Positions 10,591-23,109 of a stretch of DNA of 64,000 nucleotides are shown piece after piece; position 1 is the first letter of the stretch, and every line of letters starts with the position of its first letter. The position numbers and the translations under genes are program-made. The notes under the pieces are model-generated. The model was not told the origin of the DNA and searched no databases. It worked only from the letters and a program-made list of their open reading frames with translations. The stretch spans positions 496,001 to 560,000 of the forward strand of contig OY978102.1 of the NCBI GenBank assembly GCA_963854735.1, written 5' to 3'. The DNA comes from Marvania coccoides. Its lineage: Eukaryota; Chlorophyta; Trebouxiophyceae; Chlorellales; Chlorellaceae.

Positions 10591-11311
10591 TTAGCTTTCT
10601 TTCTCTTCAATATTCTTCTTTACGTCGCTTTTTGCCTTGTCAGCCGTTTCGCTGGCATCGTACGACGCCCCTCTGTACAAGAAAACGCTGCCACCCGACC
10701 GGTGCACCACAATGCCCCCCGACTCCAGCTCCAAGCTGTCCACCAGAGCCTTCATGTTGGCCGCAGGCTTGCCAGTACAATACAGCTTGGCTATCTGCAA
10801 GTATAATTTGCAAAAAACGGCTCAAATGGGGTTGGAAAATGTGTGTGTGTGTGTGCGTGTTAAGTACAAGGCGTCCTCCCCCTGGGGACTCTAAAAACCT
10901 ATTTTTGTTTAAAAATAGGACGAGCTTAATCATCCTCGGAGTATATTCGGCATATGAAACAAAAAAGCTTGCCTCGCTCGTTCGCCAGCGGTTTCTAATT
11001 TGGTGCAGGGCGCCGCTGCCGATGCCCAGCCGCCCCAGCTTGATGACATCCTTGGTCTCGAGGCCCAGCCTGCGCAGCGCCTTGAGTTTTTCGGACGGAA
11101 TGGCGGCCAAAGGGGAGTCGGCAGCAGGCTCTGGCGTCTTGAGCGGCGATGAGGTGGCAGCCGCCGGTGCACCCTCCGAGGCGCAGCAGGCGACATGCAC
11201 GATATTTATTCTTCGCTCGCTCGTGCTCAGAACAGCATGTGGGGCTGGGATTGGTCTTGGACTCGAATGAAAAAATTGCAGCTTCGCCATGGAAATTGGT
11301 GTCGTGTGCAT
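10591..11311 (-). CDS. CRM-domain RNA-binding protein, probably plastid
   Basis: Two exons, 11311-10973 and 10794-10591, give 180 residues with one CRM (CRS1/YhbY) domain: SEKLKALRRLGLETKDVIKL, GALHQIRNRWRTSE, then IAKLYCTGKPAANMKALVDS and SGGSVFLYRG. CRM proteins bind RNA; plant members act in group II intron splicing and plastid ribosome assembly. The N-terminus (Ser/Arg/Pro-rich, HVACCASEG) looks like a transit peptide. The intron uses a GC donor (GAG|GCAAGC): joining there restores the conserved WRTSE-IAKLYC junction, and no GT nearby does. ATG 11290 is an alternative start. The intron carries copy A of a dispersed repeat. Confidence 0.85.
10870..10960 (+). repeat. Dispersed structured repeat, copy A
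   Basis: Contains CCTGGGGACTCT, a hairpin CCTATTTTT / AAAAATAGG with loop GTTT, then TTAATCATCCTCGGAGTATA and GGCATATGA. The same order occurs at 30135-30220 and 52941-53010. It sits in the intron of the CRM gene on the opposite strand. Preceded by a short GT repeat (10841-10860). Confidence 0.6.
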
Positions 11312-11543
11312 TTTAGCTTGATTTGAAAATATAAATTAATACGCAGAAACCACGGAAACTTGTTCATCCGAGACTCAATTTCGCTCCTTTTCACTTGGGT
11401 TCAAGCAAGTCTCCGAAACCAGCATTGGAGACCATACAGATAGTACATTGAATTTTAAATGCGATCTATGGCACTCCTCCATAGGTAAAAACACTCCCTT
11501 CCACTCTTCACGAGGTTTGAAAATTCCTCCAATCTTTTCACAT

Positions 11544-14500
11544 ATGCACAATTCGAAGCGTTTGAAATCAGCAGCAGAAAAAGGTGACACGGAACGCGTG
11601 CTGAGCCTGTGTACGCAACCAGACGACCAGGCAAGCAAGATGAACCCCTCTATTTTCAAAGTTTCACCGCTCACCGCTCACCCAACCTCAACCACCCCCT
11701 TTCTCGGCGCAGTTCACGCCCCTGGATGACGGCAACAACTGTCTCATTCACGTCATCTGCGGCGGGCGCGCGGTCAGCCCCCTCGCCCGAATTCTTCTCG
11801 GCTGGCCTCGCGGAATTCGCCCGGCCCCTGATGACGCCGGCAGAGCCTCCCTTTTAACCGCCCTCCTCGCCGCCCACCCGCACGCCGCGCTCACTATCTG
11901 CGTCAGAAACGAGAGGGGCGAAACTCCAGCCCATCTTTGCGTGCAAACCGCCAGCTTGGCTACGTTACGGGCGCTCGTTGGCGGCGCTGCTCGCCTCTTG
12001 GGGCCCCAGCAGGCGGCGCTCTTGCTCGCGGCGCCCGATGAACAGGGCAGGAGCGCCCTGGATGTGGCACTGGCGTCCCAACAATGGGCTGCGGCGGCAC
12101 TTTTGGCGCGCTGTGCCCCGCTGAGCCGGCAGGCAAGCACTCTAGACTTTTTATCCGTATTCATAGTTTTAGTTAGCTTGCAAATAAAATTTAGAATTTT
12201 TACATAGCAATTTCCCTTTGATTGCAGGGCGTTCTGGCTGCCAACGATGTGGAAAGCGGCGCCCAGCTGCCGCGGCGGAGCGCCTCCAGCGGGGGCGGCG
12301 TCTTGGGTTCGATGCTCAACTGGGTGTGGGATAGCTGGGGCGGCAAGAGGGAGGAGTCAGAAAACATTCAGCGGCATCGACGCCAGCAGCTAGAAATCGC
12401 CGCAAGAATGAACGGAAACGGCAGCAGGAGCAGCGGAGACGGAGAAAGCGTGGAAGAGTTCGACAATGCGGCTCCAGCAGTGCCTTTAGGCGACCTGGAA
12501 GCGGTGTTGCAGCGCCGGGAGAGGCTGATTCAGTCTGTGGTGGCATCTCTTTCAGTCTCGGCATCAGAGGCTCAGAGCGCGCTGTCAGCTGCGAGATGGG
12601 ACCCTGACGTGGCCATTATTCGCGTTCCACGCCCGCACAAAGCCCTATCCGCCGCCGCTGCTGCTGCTGCTGCCGCAGCCGAAGAAGAAGAGGAATATTT
12701 TTCCGAGGCGAAATCTTCTTCGCCAATTTCTTCCTCTTCCGAAGCGTCCACGGCGACTTCGAGCGCCCATTCCCTCGTGTGCATGGTGTGCTTCGAGCCA
12801 AAACCAATGGGAGCTGCCTCAGATCACCCCCCTCCACTTTCTTCTGCCTTTCTCCCTTGCTCGGCATCGCATTACACCTGCGACGACTGCTGGAGAGGAG
12901 TTCTGATCGCCAACCCTCAGACCGCGTGCTGTCCCGACCCCAGCTGCCGCCTGCCGCTGCCCCTGCAGGCCGCAGAAGCGATTTTGCCGCCTGAAAAGTT
13001 CTCCAGAGCTGCCCGCCTTCAAGCTCAAGCTTTTGTTTCTTCCTCGGCCGCCTTGCGATGGTGCCCTGCCCCTGGGTGCACCGTCTGCCTTCAGCTCTCT
13101 TCCCTCTCTACCTCACCCTCCCCAGAGACTTCCACTCAAAAACACACCACCACCACCGCAAAAATTTCCGCTGATTTTTCTCCGGCAGCGATAGAGAGCG
13201 GTCGGGGGTGGGACGCGCGCTGCTCCTGCGGGTTTTCTTCCTGCTGGGCCTGCGGGGAGGGCGCGCATGAGCCCGCCACCTGCGCGCAAGCGCGAGCCTG
13301 GGAGGACGAGCTGCGAGCCCTTCGGGAAGCAGCTCCCATTTTGGACCGACGGTACCTTCTCGAGAACGCGCGGCAGTGCCCCGGGGCGGGGTGCGGGGCG
13401 TTCGTGCAGCGCACGGGGGGTTGCAACCACATGACGTGCTCTTCGTGCGGGGAGCATTGGTGCTGGGAGTGTCGCCGGCCGTGGAAGGAGCACGGCAGCG
13501 AGACTGGCGGGTTTTATTTTTGTTCGCTGGAAGGAGAGGCTGGTGACAGTGGTGGTGGAGGTAGCGGTGGAATGACAGGAGAAGATGCTGCGGTGGGAGG
13601 TGGAGGGTGGTTGAGAGAAGCGTGGCGCAGCGTGCACGGCATTGCTGCACAGGCCACCCTGCAACGGGCCCTAGGCATGGTGAGTTTTTTAGCTGCATGT
13701 AAAACTTTTTTTTACTTTCTTCCCAACGTGTTATTTTTAGATGCTACTCTTTTTATCTTTTCTTTTTCTACTTATGTTTGCAGCGCTTGAGGCACGAGTG
13801 CGACCCGGTGACGCTGCGCGCTGTGGCAGCGCACGCGGAGGATCTGCTGACCCGGATGGGACAAAATGGAGAATACAGCAGCGAGGCCGCCCTTTTCTGC
13901 CTGGCTGGTCCTGAAGACGTCGGCATCTCGAAATTCGAAGCTGCCGATATGCTGCCAGAGGAGTGGGCGCGCTGCGTGCGGGCAGCGGGCGAGTCAGCTG
14001 CCGACAGTTTGAGAGACAGGTGGAAAGCAATGGGGAGGTTGCCTAGCGTAGAGGAGGAAGAAGAGCAGAGTGACAGCCCAGCGCTAAAATTAGATCTTGC
14101 AGCGGTGGCTGAGGCGATTATTGAGGCGCACAGGGCACTGCAGAGCGCGGCGGCTGCGCTCAGGGCGCTGCCTGGCGGGGCCAGCAGGTAAGTAACTTTG
14201 TTTTCTCACCATCTCTTCTCTTGTTTTCTATTTATTTTTAACTCGCATGGTTTCTTTCTTTAAAATTTCCCTTTCTTTATTTGTAGGTCATACCTGCTGG
14301 AGCTTTGCGGCGAGGTTGAAGCTCCCTTGGAGCGCCTGGAGCAGCTGCTCCTCGACATTCCCCACCAGCAAGGAGCTGTTGCATGCAGAGCTGCCGTCGC
14401 CGCTGACGCTGCTGCCGCCGCCGCGAACGGTGGGCCAGCGCCCTCTGGGATGGGAGGCCCCTTGAGGATGGCGGTGCTGGTGCTGGTCAAAGCTTGGCAC

Positions 14501-14698
14501 GGCAGCAGAGTGCCGGCTGCGCCCAAGGAGCAGTCGAGGCTGCCGGCATTGCTGGCCCATGTGGTTGTAGCTCAAGCGCAGTACGTTTTGGCGCTGCAGC
14601 GGGTAGGAGGGCGGGTGAACGCCGACGCTGCGGCGCTGCGGCGGGCGGTAGCTGGCCTGAAGGTGGCTGGCAGACGAGGCTTGTTCGCTGTCGCTTGA
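11544..14698 (+). CDS. Ankyrin-repeat RBR E3 ubiquitin ligase (ANKIB1/Ariadne-like)
   Basis: Five exons, 11544-11630, 11713-12132, 12228-13679, 13784-14187 and 14287-14698, give 924 residues. The N-terminus has ankyrin units (SAAEKGDTERVLSLC, DDGNNCLIHVICGG, NERGETPAHLCVQT, DEQGRSALDVALASQQWAAA). A RING1 follows (CMVCFEP...HYTCDDCW...CCPDPSC), then an IBR (WCPAPGC...CSCGFSSCWACGE), then the Rcat domain with CPGAGC..GGCNHMTC, where the Cys of HMTC matches the catalytic thiol, and WCWECRRPWKEHG typical of Ariadne. The C-terminal helical part resembles the Ariadne domain. RBR ligases pass ubiquitin through that Cys. Both first introns use GC donors (CAG|GCAAGC); reading through either would end the frame. 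Confidence 0.9.
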
Positions 14699-14899
14699 GG
14701 AGAAAAGTTTTTTTTTTTTTTTTTGAAACTTTTCTGAGATAAATGTATCTGTACGTCTTTGTACTATTTTTTAATGCATGAAAAAAGGGTATAAAATCTC
14801 GTATTATTTTGAAGTAGGAAAAAAGTAATGATGTCGTTAGTTTGTAATCTCAATCATCTATACTACCATGCCACTGCAATGCTAATGCTAATTATATGC

Positions 14900-17800
14900 T
14901 TATGTGCGTACTGTACTCATCATGTTATGTCCTCTAGTAGTAATAGTGAAGACTGCTGGCGGTGGTGGTGGTGGTGCTGCTGCTGATTGGCCAGACTGCT
15001 GAGAGCTTTGAGGCGTCCCCCTGCCACGTCCCGTCTCTTGCGCCGCTCTAAATGCCGGAATTTTGCCACCGCCTTGACCCGCCATTGCCGCAGCAGGCAG
15101 ACCGCCGGAGGGGAAAGCCGGCGCCTTCTGTCGCAGCCTCTCCACGGCCTTCAGATCCTTTGTAGGCAGCAAGAAAGTGGCGACGAGCCCCTCCACCATC
15201 TCTTGCACAGAGCTCAAACTTTCAGCCACCAGCGTCTGCCCAGTCAACGACAGGTTAGAGTGCCGCCGAGCCTCCATGTCAGCATGCTGCTGCGCCAACG
15301 ATCCAAGTGCATACTGCGCCTCGGACAACGCAGCATACCCCTGCGAGCGCTGGCGCTGCAGCGAGCGCACGCGGTACGCCCGAAAAGCTCGCTGAATGAC
15401 CGTCGCTGCAACGTTCAAGTGCTGGTCGCGCCGCAACGAGGCCTGCAGCCGCGCGTAAGCGCGCTCCGTTGCGGCTGTGCGTGTTTTGGCGGCTTGCGCC
15501 GTGGCCACGGCCTTTGCCGCAGCCTCTCGATCAGCAGAAGCCGTCGCCTCTAGCTCCTTGATGCGCTGCCGCATGCGCTGTGCAGCCTCCTCTTTGTCAG
15601 CCATCTGCTTCTCCAAATTAGAAACTGCGCTGCGCAGCTGCAACACCTCCTGCTGCCCGCGCTTTGCAGCTGCCCGCAGCTGAGCAATTTCAGTGGACTT
15701 GACTGCCAACTCCCGTTGCCCATCTGCCGCCTGCCGCTCAGCCCGCTCCACCAGCGCCTGCCGCTGCTTGGACCATGATGCCTCCGACTGCTTCAACGAC
15801 GCCGCCGTCGCCTCTTGCTGCGCCTGAGCCTCTGCAACTGCGCCCTCAAGCCGGAGCTGCATCTCGCGCCGCTTCTGCCGCTCCACCGCCACCGCCGCCG
15901 CCACCTCCCGCTCCTTCTTAGATATGATATGCATCTCCCGAGCGTGCCGCTCCTCCATCTCCTTCTTGTCAGCTTCCCACCGCCGCCGTGTCGCTGCGAT
16001 GTCTGCCGTTATTTCTCCCGCTTCTTTGCGATGTGACGCCTCCATGATCGCTATCTTTGTCTCCCACTCGCGCTGCACCGTCTGCAGCCCCGCATCATGC
16101 GCCCGCTGCAGCGCCTGACGCTCCTTCTGCCACGAAGCTTCAGCTTTCGACCCCACCGCTGCCGCCCGCTGCTGCCACTCCTGCTCCAGCTCTTGCAACG
16201 CCTCACTGTGGCGCTCTTTCAGCGCCTCTCGCTCGCGCTCCCATGACTGGCACGCCGCGTTTGCTTCATCACGCTGCCGAGCTGCCAATACTGCCGCCCG
16301 CTGCTCCCACTCGCGCTCAGCGGCCTCCTTGGCTGCAGAAACCTCCCCTTTCATCGCCTGCCGCTCGATCTGCAGCAGTGCCAGCGCGGCATCCGCCTCT
16401 TTGGCACTGCGAAGGGCGTCTGCTCTCAAACTCGCAACTTCTTTCTCCAACTGGCCCTTCTCCTGAACCCACCGCCTTTCCGCCTCTGTCGCGCGTGCCT
16501 CCACCTCTTGTGTTTTCTTCAGCAGCGCCTCGCGATGTGCATGCTGCGCTGTGAGCGCCTCTTCGTGCCGCGCCGTCAGCTCCGCTGCCAAGGCCTCAGC
16601 CTCCTGCCTCTCCTTCTGCAGCGCCGCCACAACCTGCCGCCCCTGCTCCTGGTGCGCCTGCAGTTGCGCCTGCATCGTCTCCAGCTCGGTTTCCTTCTCC
16701 AGCAGCGACTGCATCAGCGCCGCAGTTTTTGCCCCCATGGGGGAAACCACCTCCTGCTCTTCGCCCTCCACCTCCTCGTTCACCCGGGCTTGAGTTACAA
16801 CCCGCATCGCGCGACTGCCAAACTGCAGCGACTGCAGCGTTTCCTCTGCGTGTTCTGCCGCATCGCACACCGCCACCACCATGCTCGTCTTGGCGTTGCC
16901 GCCCAGCGACTCCTGCAGCAGCCGGGTGAGCTTGGAGTCGCGGAAAGGGATGTGAGTGGCGACCCCTGAGGCCCGGGCGCTGACACACATGCCCAGCGTC
17001 GTCAGCGACAGGTTGATGGCCTTGGCCTCGCTGGCGCGTTGCCCTGCACAAAAGCGTAAAATTTTGGGAATACGATTCTTTTATACAGAGGTTAGGAATC
17101 AAGTAGAAAATCTCGCCTTACTAAAGAAAGCAGTACAACAGAAGGTGATTGATATACTAAATATTTCTGGCTTGCCTGTGCTTTTGCTCTTCTTCAGCCT
17201 CTCACTGCCAGCCAGGTCCACCATGAACAGCTTCCCCACTTTTGTGGTGGCAGGTCCTGCCACGCCCGCTGGGAGGCGTTTCGCCGCCGTCAGGATGACC
17301 ACGGCGTGGCTACGTGACGATGTGGCGTTGAGAGCAGTGAACGCCACGGTGCGGTTTCTAGTGCCCAGCTGCAGCAGCTGGAGGCACTCCTCCAAGGAGG
17401 CGACCTCCACGGAGGTCAATCCCGCCACGTATACTCCTGACGCTCCCTCCCGGATGGGCAGATTGTCCCCGGATTCAGGACACAGCAGATCCTATGCGAA
17501 AGGAGTCATTTTCATGTTTTCATTGCACATAAAGCGAAAAAAACCCTCTTTTTAAATCTAATCCATAATAAAAGACATTTCAAATGTACCCATGCAAATA
17601 AAAAAGGATGAAATGGACGCAAGTCCTTACCTGAATTTGCTCGCAGTAAATTTGGAGGTAGCTCATGCTGACGGTGTAGGAGTGCACCTGGTCGGCGCCC
17701 ACCGCCGTGAAAATCTCAGAAATCGCGCGCGGGATGATACCCACTGCGTTCGGCTCGATGCTGCCCAGCGTATGAGTCTTTCCAGCCCCAGTTTGTCCGT

Positions 17801-18353
17801 AGGCCAGCAGCGTGGCGTTGAACCCCTTCAAAAAGTCCTTCACTGCTGGCTTGGCGACGGCGTCGTAGACATCAGCTTGAGTAGCGGTAGAGGGCAGTAC
17901 CCCGTCGACCGTGAACTCTGACAGCGCCTGGGAGGAGTGTCGATCGCGCTGCAGCACTAGCGTGCGTTTGTCCGATGCAAGCTGCAGCGCGTTGGGAGTT
18001 TCGTGGGGGTGAGTGGGCCGCACCCTCACAAATACTTTGACGCGCTCCTCCGAGGAGTCAGGGGCGACCAGCAGCGGGGGAGGGGGCGTGAAGGCGACAG
18101 CAGCGGGGCCGGCTTTGGCGGGCCCAGGGAGAGGAAGCATTGCAGCGATTCCGCCACCCGCTTGTAAATCTCGGGATAGAGATGGCCGGTGCTTGGTGTT
18201 GAGACGTTTCTGGGCGGATTTGGGCGCCGGAGGGGCGGGTGAGGGACCCATCGATGCACGAGATGGAGTTGGCTTGGGTTTAGGCGGAGCTTCGGATGGC
18301 GCGGGTGTTGAAGCTAGGTGTGGAAGCGAGAAATTTGTCTGCTTCGTTTCCAT
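14900..18353 (-). CDS. Kinesin with N-terminal motor, long coiled coil and IQ motif
   Basis: Exons 18353-17631, 17491-17176 and 17043-14900 give 1060 residues. After ~110 Pro/Ala-rich residues the motor begins at KVFVRVRP; it has the P-loop GQTGAGKT, switch I NATSSRSHA, switch II VDLAGSE and HIPFRDSKLTRLLQESLGGN. Residues ~470-880 are a continuous Glu/Gln/Ala-rich coiled coil, followed by an IQ-like AATVIQRAFRAYR and a Pro-rich tail. An N-terminal motor implies plus-end movement on microtubules; the cargo is unknown. The overall plan resembles the plant ARK/ungrouped kinesins, but no armadillo repeats are seen. The second intron uses a GC donor (ACAG|GCAAGC), which restores KSTGQRASEAKAINLSL. 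Confidence 0.92.
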
Positions 18354-18792
18354 TGTCGTGAGCTTGAGTGCGTGGGCGGCCAACCAACAGAAACAGTTGA
18401 AAAAAAAATTAAAAAAAATTAACGGGCTACTTGTGGGGCCTCACGACATGGTGAATACAAATTTGGATTGTTTTAATAACACGTGAAATTATTTGCATGG
18501 GGGGTGGGGGGCGTTGGATGCACGACAGCCAGTCGAAAATCGCAAGCGAAAGAAAATCCTTAATTTTTTTGAAGTGCGAAAAAAAAAAAACATACAACGG
18601 TCAAGTGTTAGTCATTTTATACATAGGTTGCATGCCCTAGACGCAGGCAGATTTTTTTTGGCCGTCACATATCTGAAAGATGTGGCATTTTCTGTGAGTA
18701 ATTCGCATTTTTCTGCTTATCGAGCCACAGATCTACGCCCAAAAAATGCGGAATAATATTATCAACGGCCCTGCTGCTTCCTCACCCCCTGC
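18354..18792. other. Divergent promoter region / unresolved 5' exon of F2KP
   Basis: Between the kinesin and the F2KP coding exon. Mostly AT-rich with an A-run near 18580. The last 30 bases are pyrimidine-rich and end in CAG (18793), suggesting an intron end, so a short first exon of F2KP probably lies in this stretch. It was not located. Confidence 0.4.
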
Positions 18793-18882
18793 AGGAGCAA
18801 TAAAAATGCAAACGAGGTTCGATCAGCCAGCCTTGATCGTCTGGGCCGTGCACCTTCCCTGTCGCTCACCCCTGAGCAGGGC

Positions 18883-21620
18883 ATGGCTGCTGTAGACGAG
18901 GAGACGGTGGTGCCCAACCTGACCCACCCCGATCAGGAAGCCAACGCCGAGGAGGGCGCCAACGCGTCGACGGAGGCCTCCCAGGCCCACATATACTTCA
19001 AGGACCTCAAGCTGCTGGCGCATAACAACGGCGAGGAGGAGGAAGAGGATGAATATGCAGCTTTTGCCGCTCCGAGGAGGGTATCTATCGACCTGCCGGA
19101 CCTCAGCCCTGTTACCGAAACCGGCACTGTGAGTTTATATGAATACTCGAGTTTTCCCATCCTAATCAATTCGAGATTACGCCTCTTAATAAAAGTTAGA
19201 GCGTCCATGATTTTCCCTGTATGCTTTTCTGAATTCAAGGCTACTTTGCCATGGAAATATGCCTTTTTATTTTCAACTTTCTATTAGCCAGTAATATCAA
19301 CTTGATTACCCCTCCCACCCCCCTCCCCACAGCCCCCGGCCCCCCGTCGTCGCCACAAACTCGTGGACCGCCAGAAGCTGGTGATCATTCTGGTGGGGCT
19401 GCCTGCCCGCGGCAAAACCTTCATCTGCAACAAAATGATGAACTACTTTAACTGGCTGGGCCATCCCACCCGTCACTTCAACGTGGGCACGTACCGCCGC
19501 CAGCTGGCTGTCCCTGGGTCCCACCAGGACGCTCAGTTCTTCGATCCCACCAATAAAGAGGGGTCGGTGCTGCGGGAAAAGGCGCTGCTGGCGGCGCTGG
19601 CGGACATGGAGGCATGGCTGTCGCTAGATACCGCGCAGGTAAGAAGTAGAAGGGGCTGAGTAGGATTGTTGTGGAGTTTGATGGGAATCTGGTAGGATTT
19701 TAGGAGGAATGCGGGCCAATTTATTTTGATGATATTTGTGCTTCATGGGATTTTTGGTAAAGAAAGACAATGCTAGGTTTTATATATTCACAATTTATTC
19801 AATTTGGTTCCACAGGTTGCCATTTTTGACGCCACCAACTCCACTGAGTCGCGGCGACGGTTTTTGCGTGACCGGCTGCATGGACGCATGGAGTACATGT
19901 TTTTGGAAAGCGTGTGCAATGATCGGGTAATTTGTATATATTGTTTATCTTTTCTATTCCTAAGCAAACTAATAATTACTGGAAAAGGAAAAGGCTAATT
20001 TATTTATTCGTTCACAATTCCGTATAACATCCTTCAGGTGTTGCTGGAGAAGAACTACCGCTTGAAGCTGCGGTACAGCCCCGACTACAAGAACATGGAC
20101 GAGGACCAGGCTCTGGCCGACTTTAGGGAGCGCATCCACAAGTATGAATCGATATACGAAACGATGACTGACCGCACCATGCACTACGTGAAGCTCATCG
20201 ACATGGTCACAGGTACATAGAAATGGTTCTTCTGCACTTCTTAATTCAGTTGAATTTTAATATTTTATGCTTTGGTAACCTTCGTAAGTTTTTTTTACAT
20301 ATGTTCTATTTTCCTCACACTCCCTCTCTTTCCCTTATACAGGGCGGGGCCACATGGACGTTAACCGCATCTCCGGCTACATCCCCGGCAAGATGGTGTT
20401 CTACCTGATGCAGGTCTGCAAGGCGCTGGGCCGCAACCGCCGCATCTGGCTCACCCGCCACGGCCAGTCTGAATTCAACGTGGCGGGCAAAATTGGGGGC
20501 AACAGCGGTCTGTCTCCGCGGGGGGCGGCCTACGCGCAGCTGCTGCCCATCGTTCTGGGCTCCAGGGTGCCTATGGGGCCCAATGGGCGGAGGGTGCCTG
20601 TTGCGGTGTGGACATCGACGCTGCAGCGCACCATTGCGACCGCTGCGGGGCTGCCCTACCCCAAGGTGCAGTGGAAGACGCTGGATGAGATCCAAGGAGG
20701 TAAGTTTTAAGTCTGCTTTTGGAGGAGGAATTTTGATCTGAAAACAAATAAAAACTACTACTAATAATTGCACTTCTTTTAGCTAATTTCGTTCTCAGTT
20801 TCTTTGCTTTCATAAAGCATAAACATGCATGCGATTATATCATCAATAAATCAATTACTTAATATATTTCAACTACAATTATTGCAGGGGTGTGCGATGG
20901 AATGACATACCGCGAGATCAAGGAGCAGATGCCAGCAGAGCACGCAGCACGCAAAGCAGACAAGCTGCGGTACCGCTACCCGTACGGCGAGTCGTACATG
21001 GACGTCATCCAGCGTCTGGAGCCTGTCGTAATCGAGGTAGAAAGAACGCGGGAGTGTACGTGCATCGTAGCGCACCAGGCCGTGCTGCGCGCGCTGTACG
21101 GCTACTTTATGAACAAGCCGCTGGAGGACGTCCCCCGCATCGAGATCCCGCTGCACACCGTGATCGAGCTGGTGCCTAAAGCCGATGGTACCATGGCAGA
21201 GACAAGGTTTCACATTGATGTGGACAAAGCGCTGGAGATGGGCGGCGGGGATATGGACGGTGAGATCGTAGCCTCTTTCTATACAGCCCTTATTTGAAAC
21301 ACTCAATTATAAAGATTTCGATTTATTTTTCAAAGCTAACGGTTTCAAAGCGTTTCCTCGTTTCATTTGTTTCACTCTAGTTTTCATTGACGATCTCCCT
21401 GCTTTATCTCTTTCCAGGCGACATATTAGAATCCAGGATCGCCTGCGGGTCTACCACCGAGGAGGAGGAGATGGAGACGTCAACCAGCTTCAGGCAGAGG
21501 AGGGGCAAAGAGGCGGTTGGCTTCTCTTCATCGCCACCAAAGAGGTCCATCTCAATGGCGGACCTGGCTGCGGCGGATCTAGTGGCTAGAGAAGTGATCA
21601 GCGAATCCTTACAGAGCTGA
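18883..21620 (+). CDS. F2KP: 6-phosphofructo-2-kinase/fructose-2,6-bisphosphatase
   Basis: Exons 18883-19128, 19333-19638, 19816-19926, 20038-20212, 20343-20699, 20888-21259 and 21418-21620 give 589 residues from the first in-frame ATG. The kinase half has the Walker A loop VGLPARGKT and FDATNSTESRR; the phosphatase half has LTRHGQSEFN (phospho-His), GLSPRG, VWTSTLQRT, YPYGESYMD and VAHQAVLRALYGYF. The enzyme makes and breaks fructose-2,6-bisphosphate, the cytosolic signal that balances sucrose synthesis and glycolysis. The reading frame continues upstream to a strong acceptor at 18793 (RSASLDRLGRAPSLSLTPEQ), so a 5' exon before 18793 is likely and the true N-terminus unresolved. No starch-binding domain is visible. 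Confidence 0.93.
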
Positions 21621-21868
21621 TGCGGGACTCCGTTTATTATTTTTTTCCAGCTGTGGAGAGTTGCAGAATTTATTGATGTAGGTCCTTCTTTATAGCAGCA
21701 GCTGACTCCCGTGCTTGGGCTTAGTATCACTTCACGGAATTTTAAAACTAATTTAGGGGGATTGAAATAGCCAAATGGGTGTACAAAATGTATGAAGATA
21801 AAATGTAAATAGAATTTTAGTTGCGTGAGCGCGAAAAATTTGTTTCTAGCTCTACATTGATTCAATCT

Positions 21869-23109
21869 CTAGTTCACGCGCTTTAACACCCGCTGCACCG
21901 CCTGCCGCATCTCTTCCGCTCCCATGCCTGTGGACACGCGAATCTCCTGCACCACTCGCCCCGTTCTGGCCACAAGGTTGAACCCATCCGCAACCGCCTC
22001 CCTGCTGATCCACAGTTCCAGGTCCTGGCTGACTGTGCGTTGCTCCTCCACTCGCCGGCCCAGGGTGACGCCCCGTACGCCATCCTCCCTCGACAGCTCG
22101 TTCAATATATCCTCCACGCCGGACGGCACGCTGGCCGGCACCGCACCCATGTCCTCCACCCCAGCGCCGTCAGACAGCGGCAGCACCTTGTCCAGTGTTT
22201 CCTTCAGTGGGTCCTCCTCCATTCGCTTCAAAGACACCACCACCTTGGGCCGCGGGGGAGTCTTGACCTCCACCACCTTGACCACCACCCGCTGCCCCTT
22301 TGTGAGCTTGGCGTTGACAGTGGATATCCAGTCCCAGCTCACTTCCCGCAGCGGCAAAATGACTTCAGTGCCGGCCAGCTCAGGCGGCTGCTCCACCTCA
22401 ACAAACGCGCCAAAGGAGTGCAAGCTGGTGACGGTGCCCGCAACCACTTCCCCAGTCTTCAGCACAGCCGACGCAATGTCCAGCATGGCCGCTTTTTCGC
22501 TGCAAATGAGGCGACGCTCAGGAACGACGACTTGAGTGACTTTAACGATGATTTCGCGCCCCACGAGCTTCTGCGTCCAGTTGGCGCGGTCCATGGAGGC
22601 CAGCAGCGCGCGGTTCATGAGCTTGTACGGGATGAAGCCGGAGAGTTTACCCACCTCCACCAGCACACCGCTCTTGTTGACTGATTGAATGGTGGTGGTG
22701 AAGGCTTCGCCAGACTGCAGCCGGTCGATGGCGTGCTGCCAGGCGGGGGTCATGGCGCTGGGGCGGCGGTTTAGGGCGCCGTCGGCAGCAGCTGACTCGG
22801 CGGCCTCAGGGACGGCGGCGGCAGGGGGACCGACGGCTGCGGGCTCACCGGGGGCTGCGCAGCAAAGAATGGTCAGGCGGGCGGCGGGTTGAGGACGCAG
22901 GGAGGCGGCGGAAAGGTGGAGGTGGGAAACGGCGGGGGCGCTGCGTGGCTGCGGGAGGCCGGCGACCACAGCCTGAAGATTATTATTGCGAAGAAAAGGT
23001 GAGCAAAAGGGGTTGTGGGAAGCATGGGAGAGAGTAGTGCATGAATGGGTTGAGTTTGAGGAGGGCAGCTTGCCTTTAAGGCCCCAGGAGTGGGCAATGT
23101 GCAATTCAT
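21869..23109 (-). CDS. S1-domain RNA-binding protein, plastid (SRRP1-like)
   Basis: Exons 23109-23074 and 22972-21869 give 379 residues. After ~95 residues of Ala/Pro/Ser/Arg-rich leader (AARLTILCCAAPGEP) come two S1 domains: GEAFTTTIQSVNKSGVLVEV/GFIPYKLMN, and GEVVAGTVTSLHSFGAFVEV/VILPLREVSWDW...KGQRVVVKV. The C-terminal part resembles the chloroplast S1 RNA-binding protein SRRP1 of plants, implicated in plastid RNA processing. The 12-codon first exon ends at a GC donor (TTAAAG|GCAAGC); reading on in that frame ends quickly, whereas the GC splice gives an Ala/Arg-rich transit-like leader. Confidence 0.85.

Noticed and set aside
10870..10960. SECIS element or hammerhead ribozyme
   Set aside because: ATGA is present in the conserved block but the AA loop and GA pair of a SECIS are not placed correctly, and no CTGATGA..GAAA hammerhead core is seen.
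14987..15553. Arg/Leu-rich ORFs opposite the kinesin tail
   Set aside because: Antisense frames of the GC-rich coiled-coil exon.
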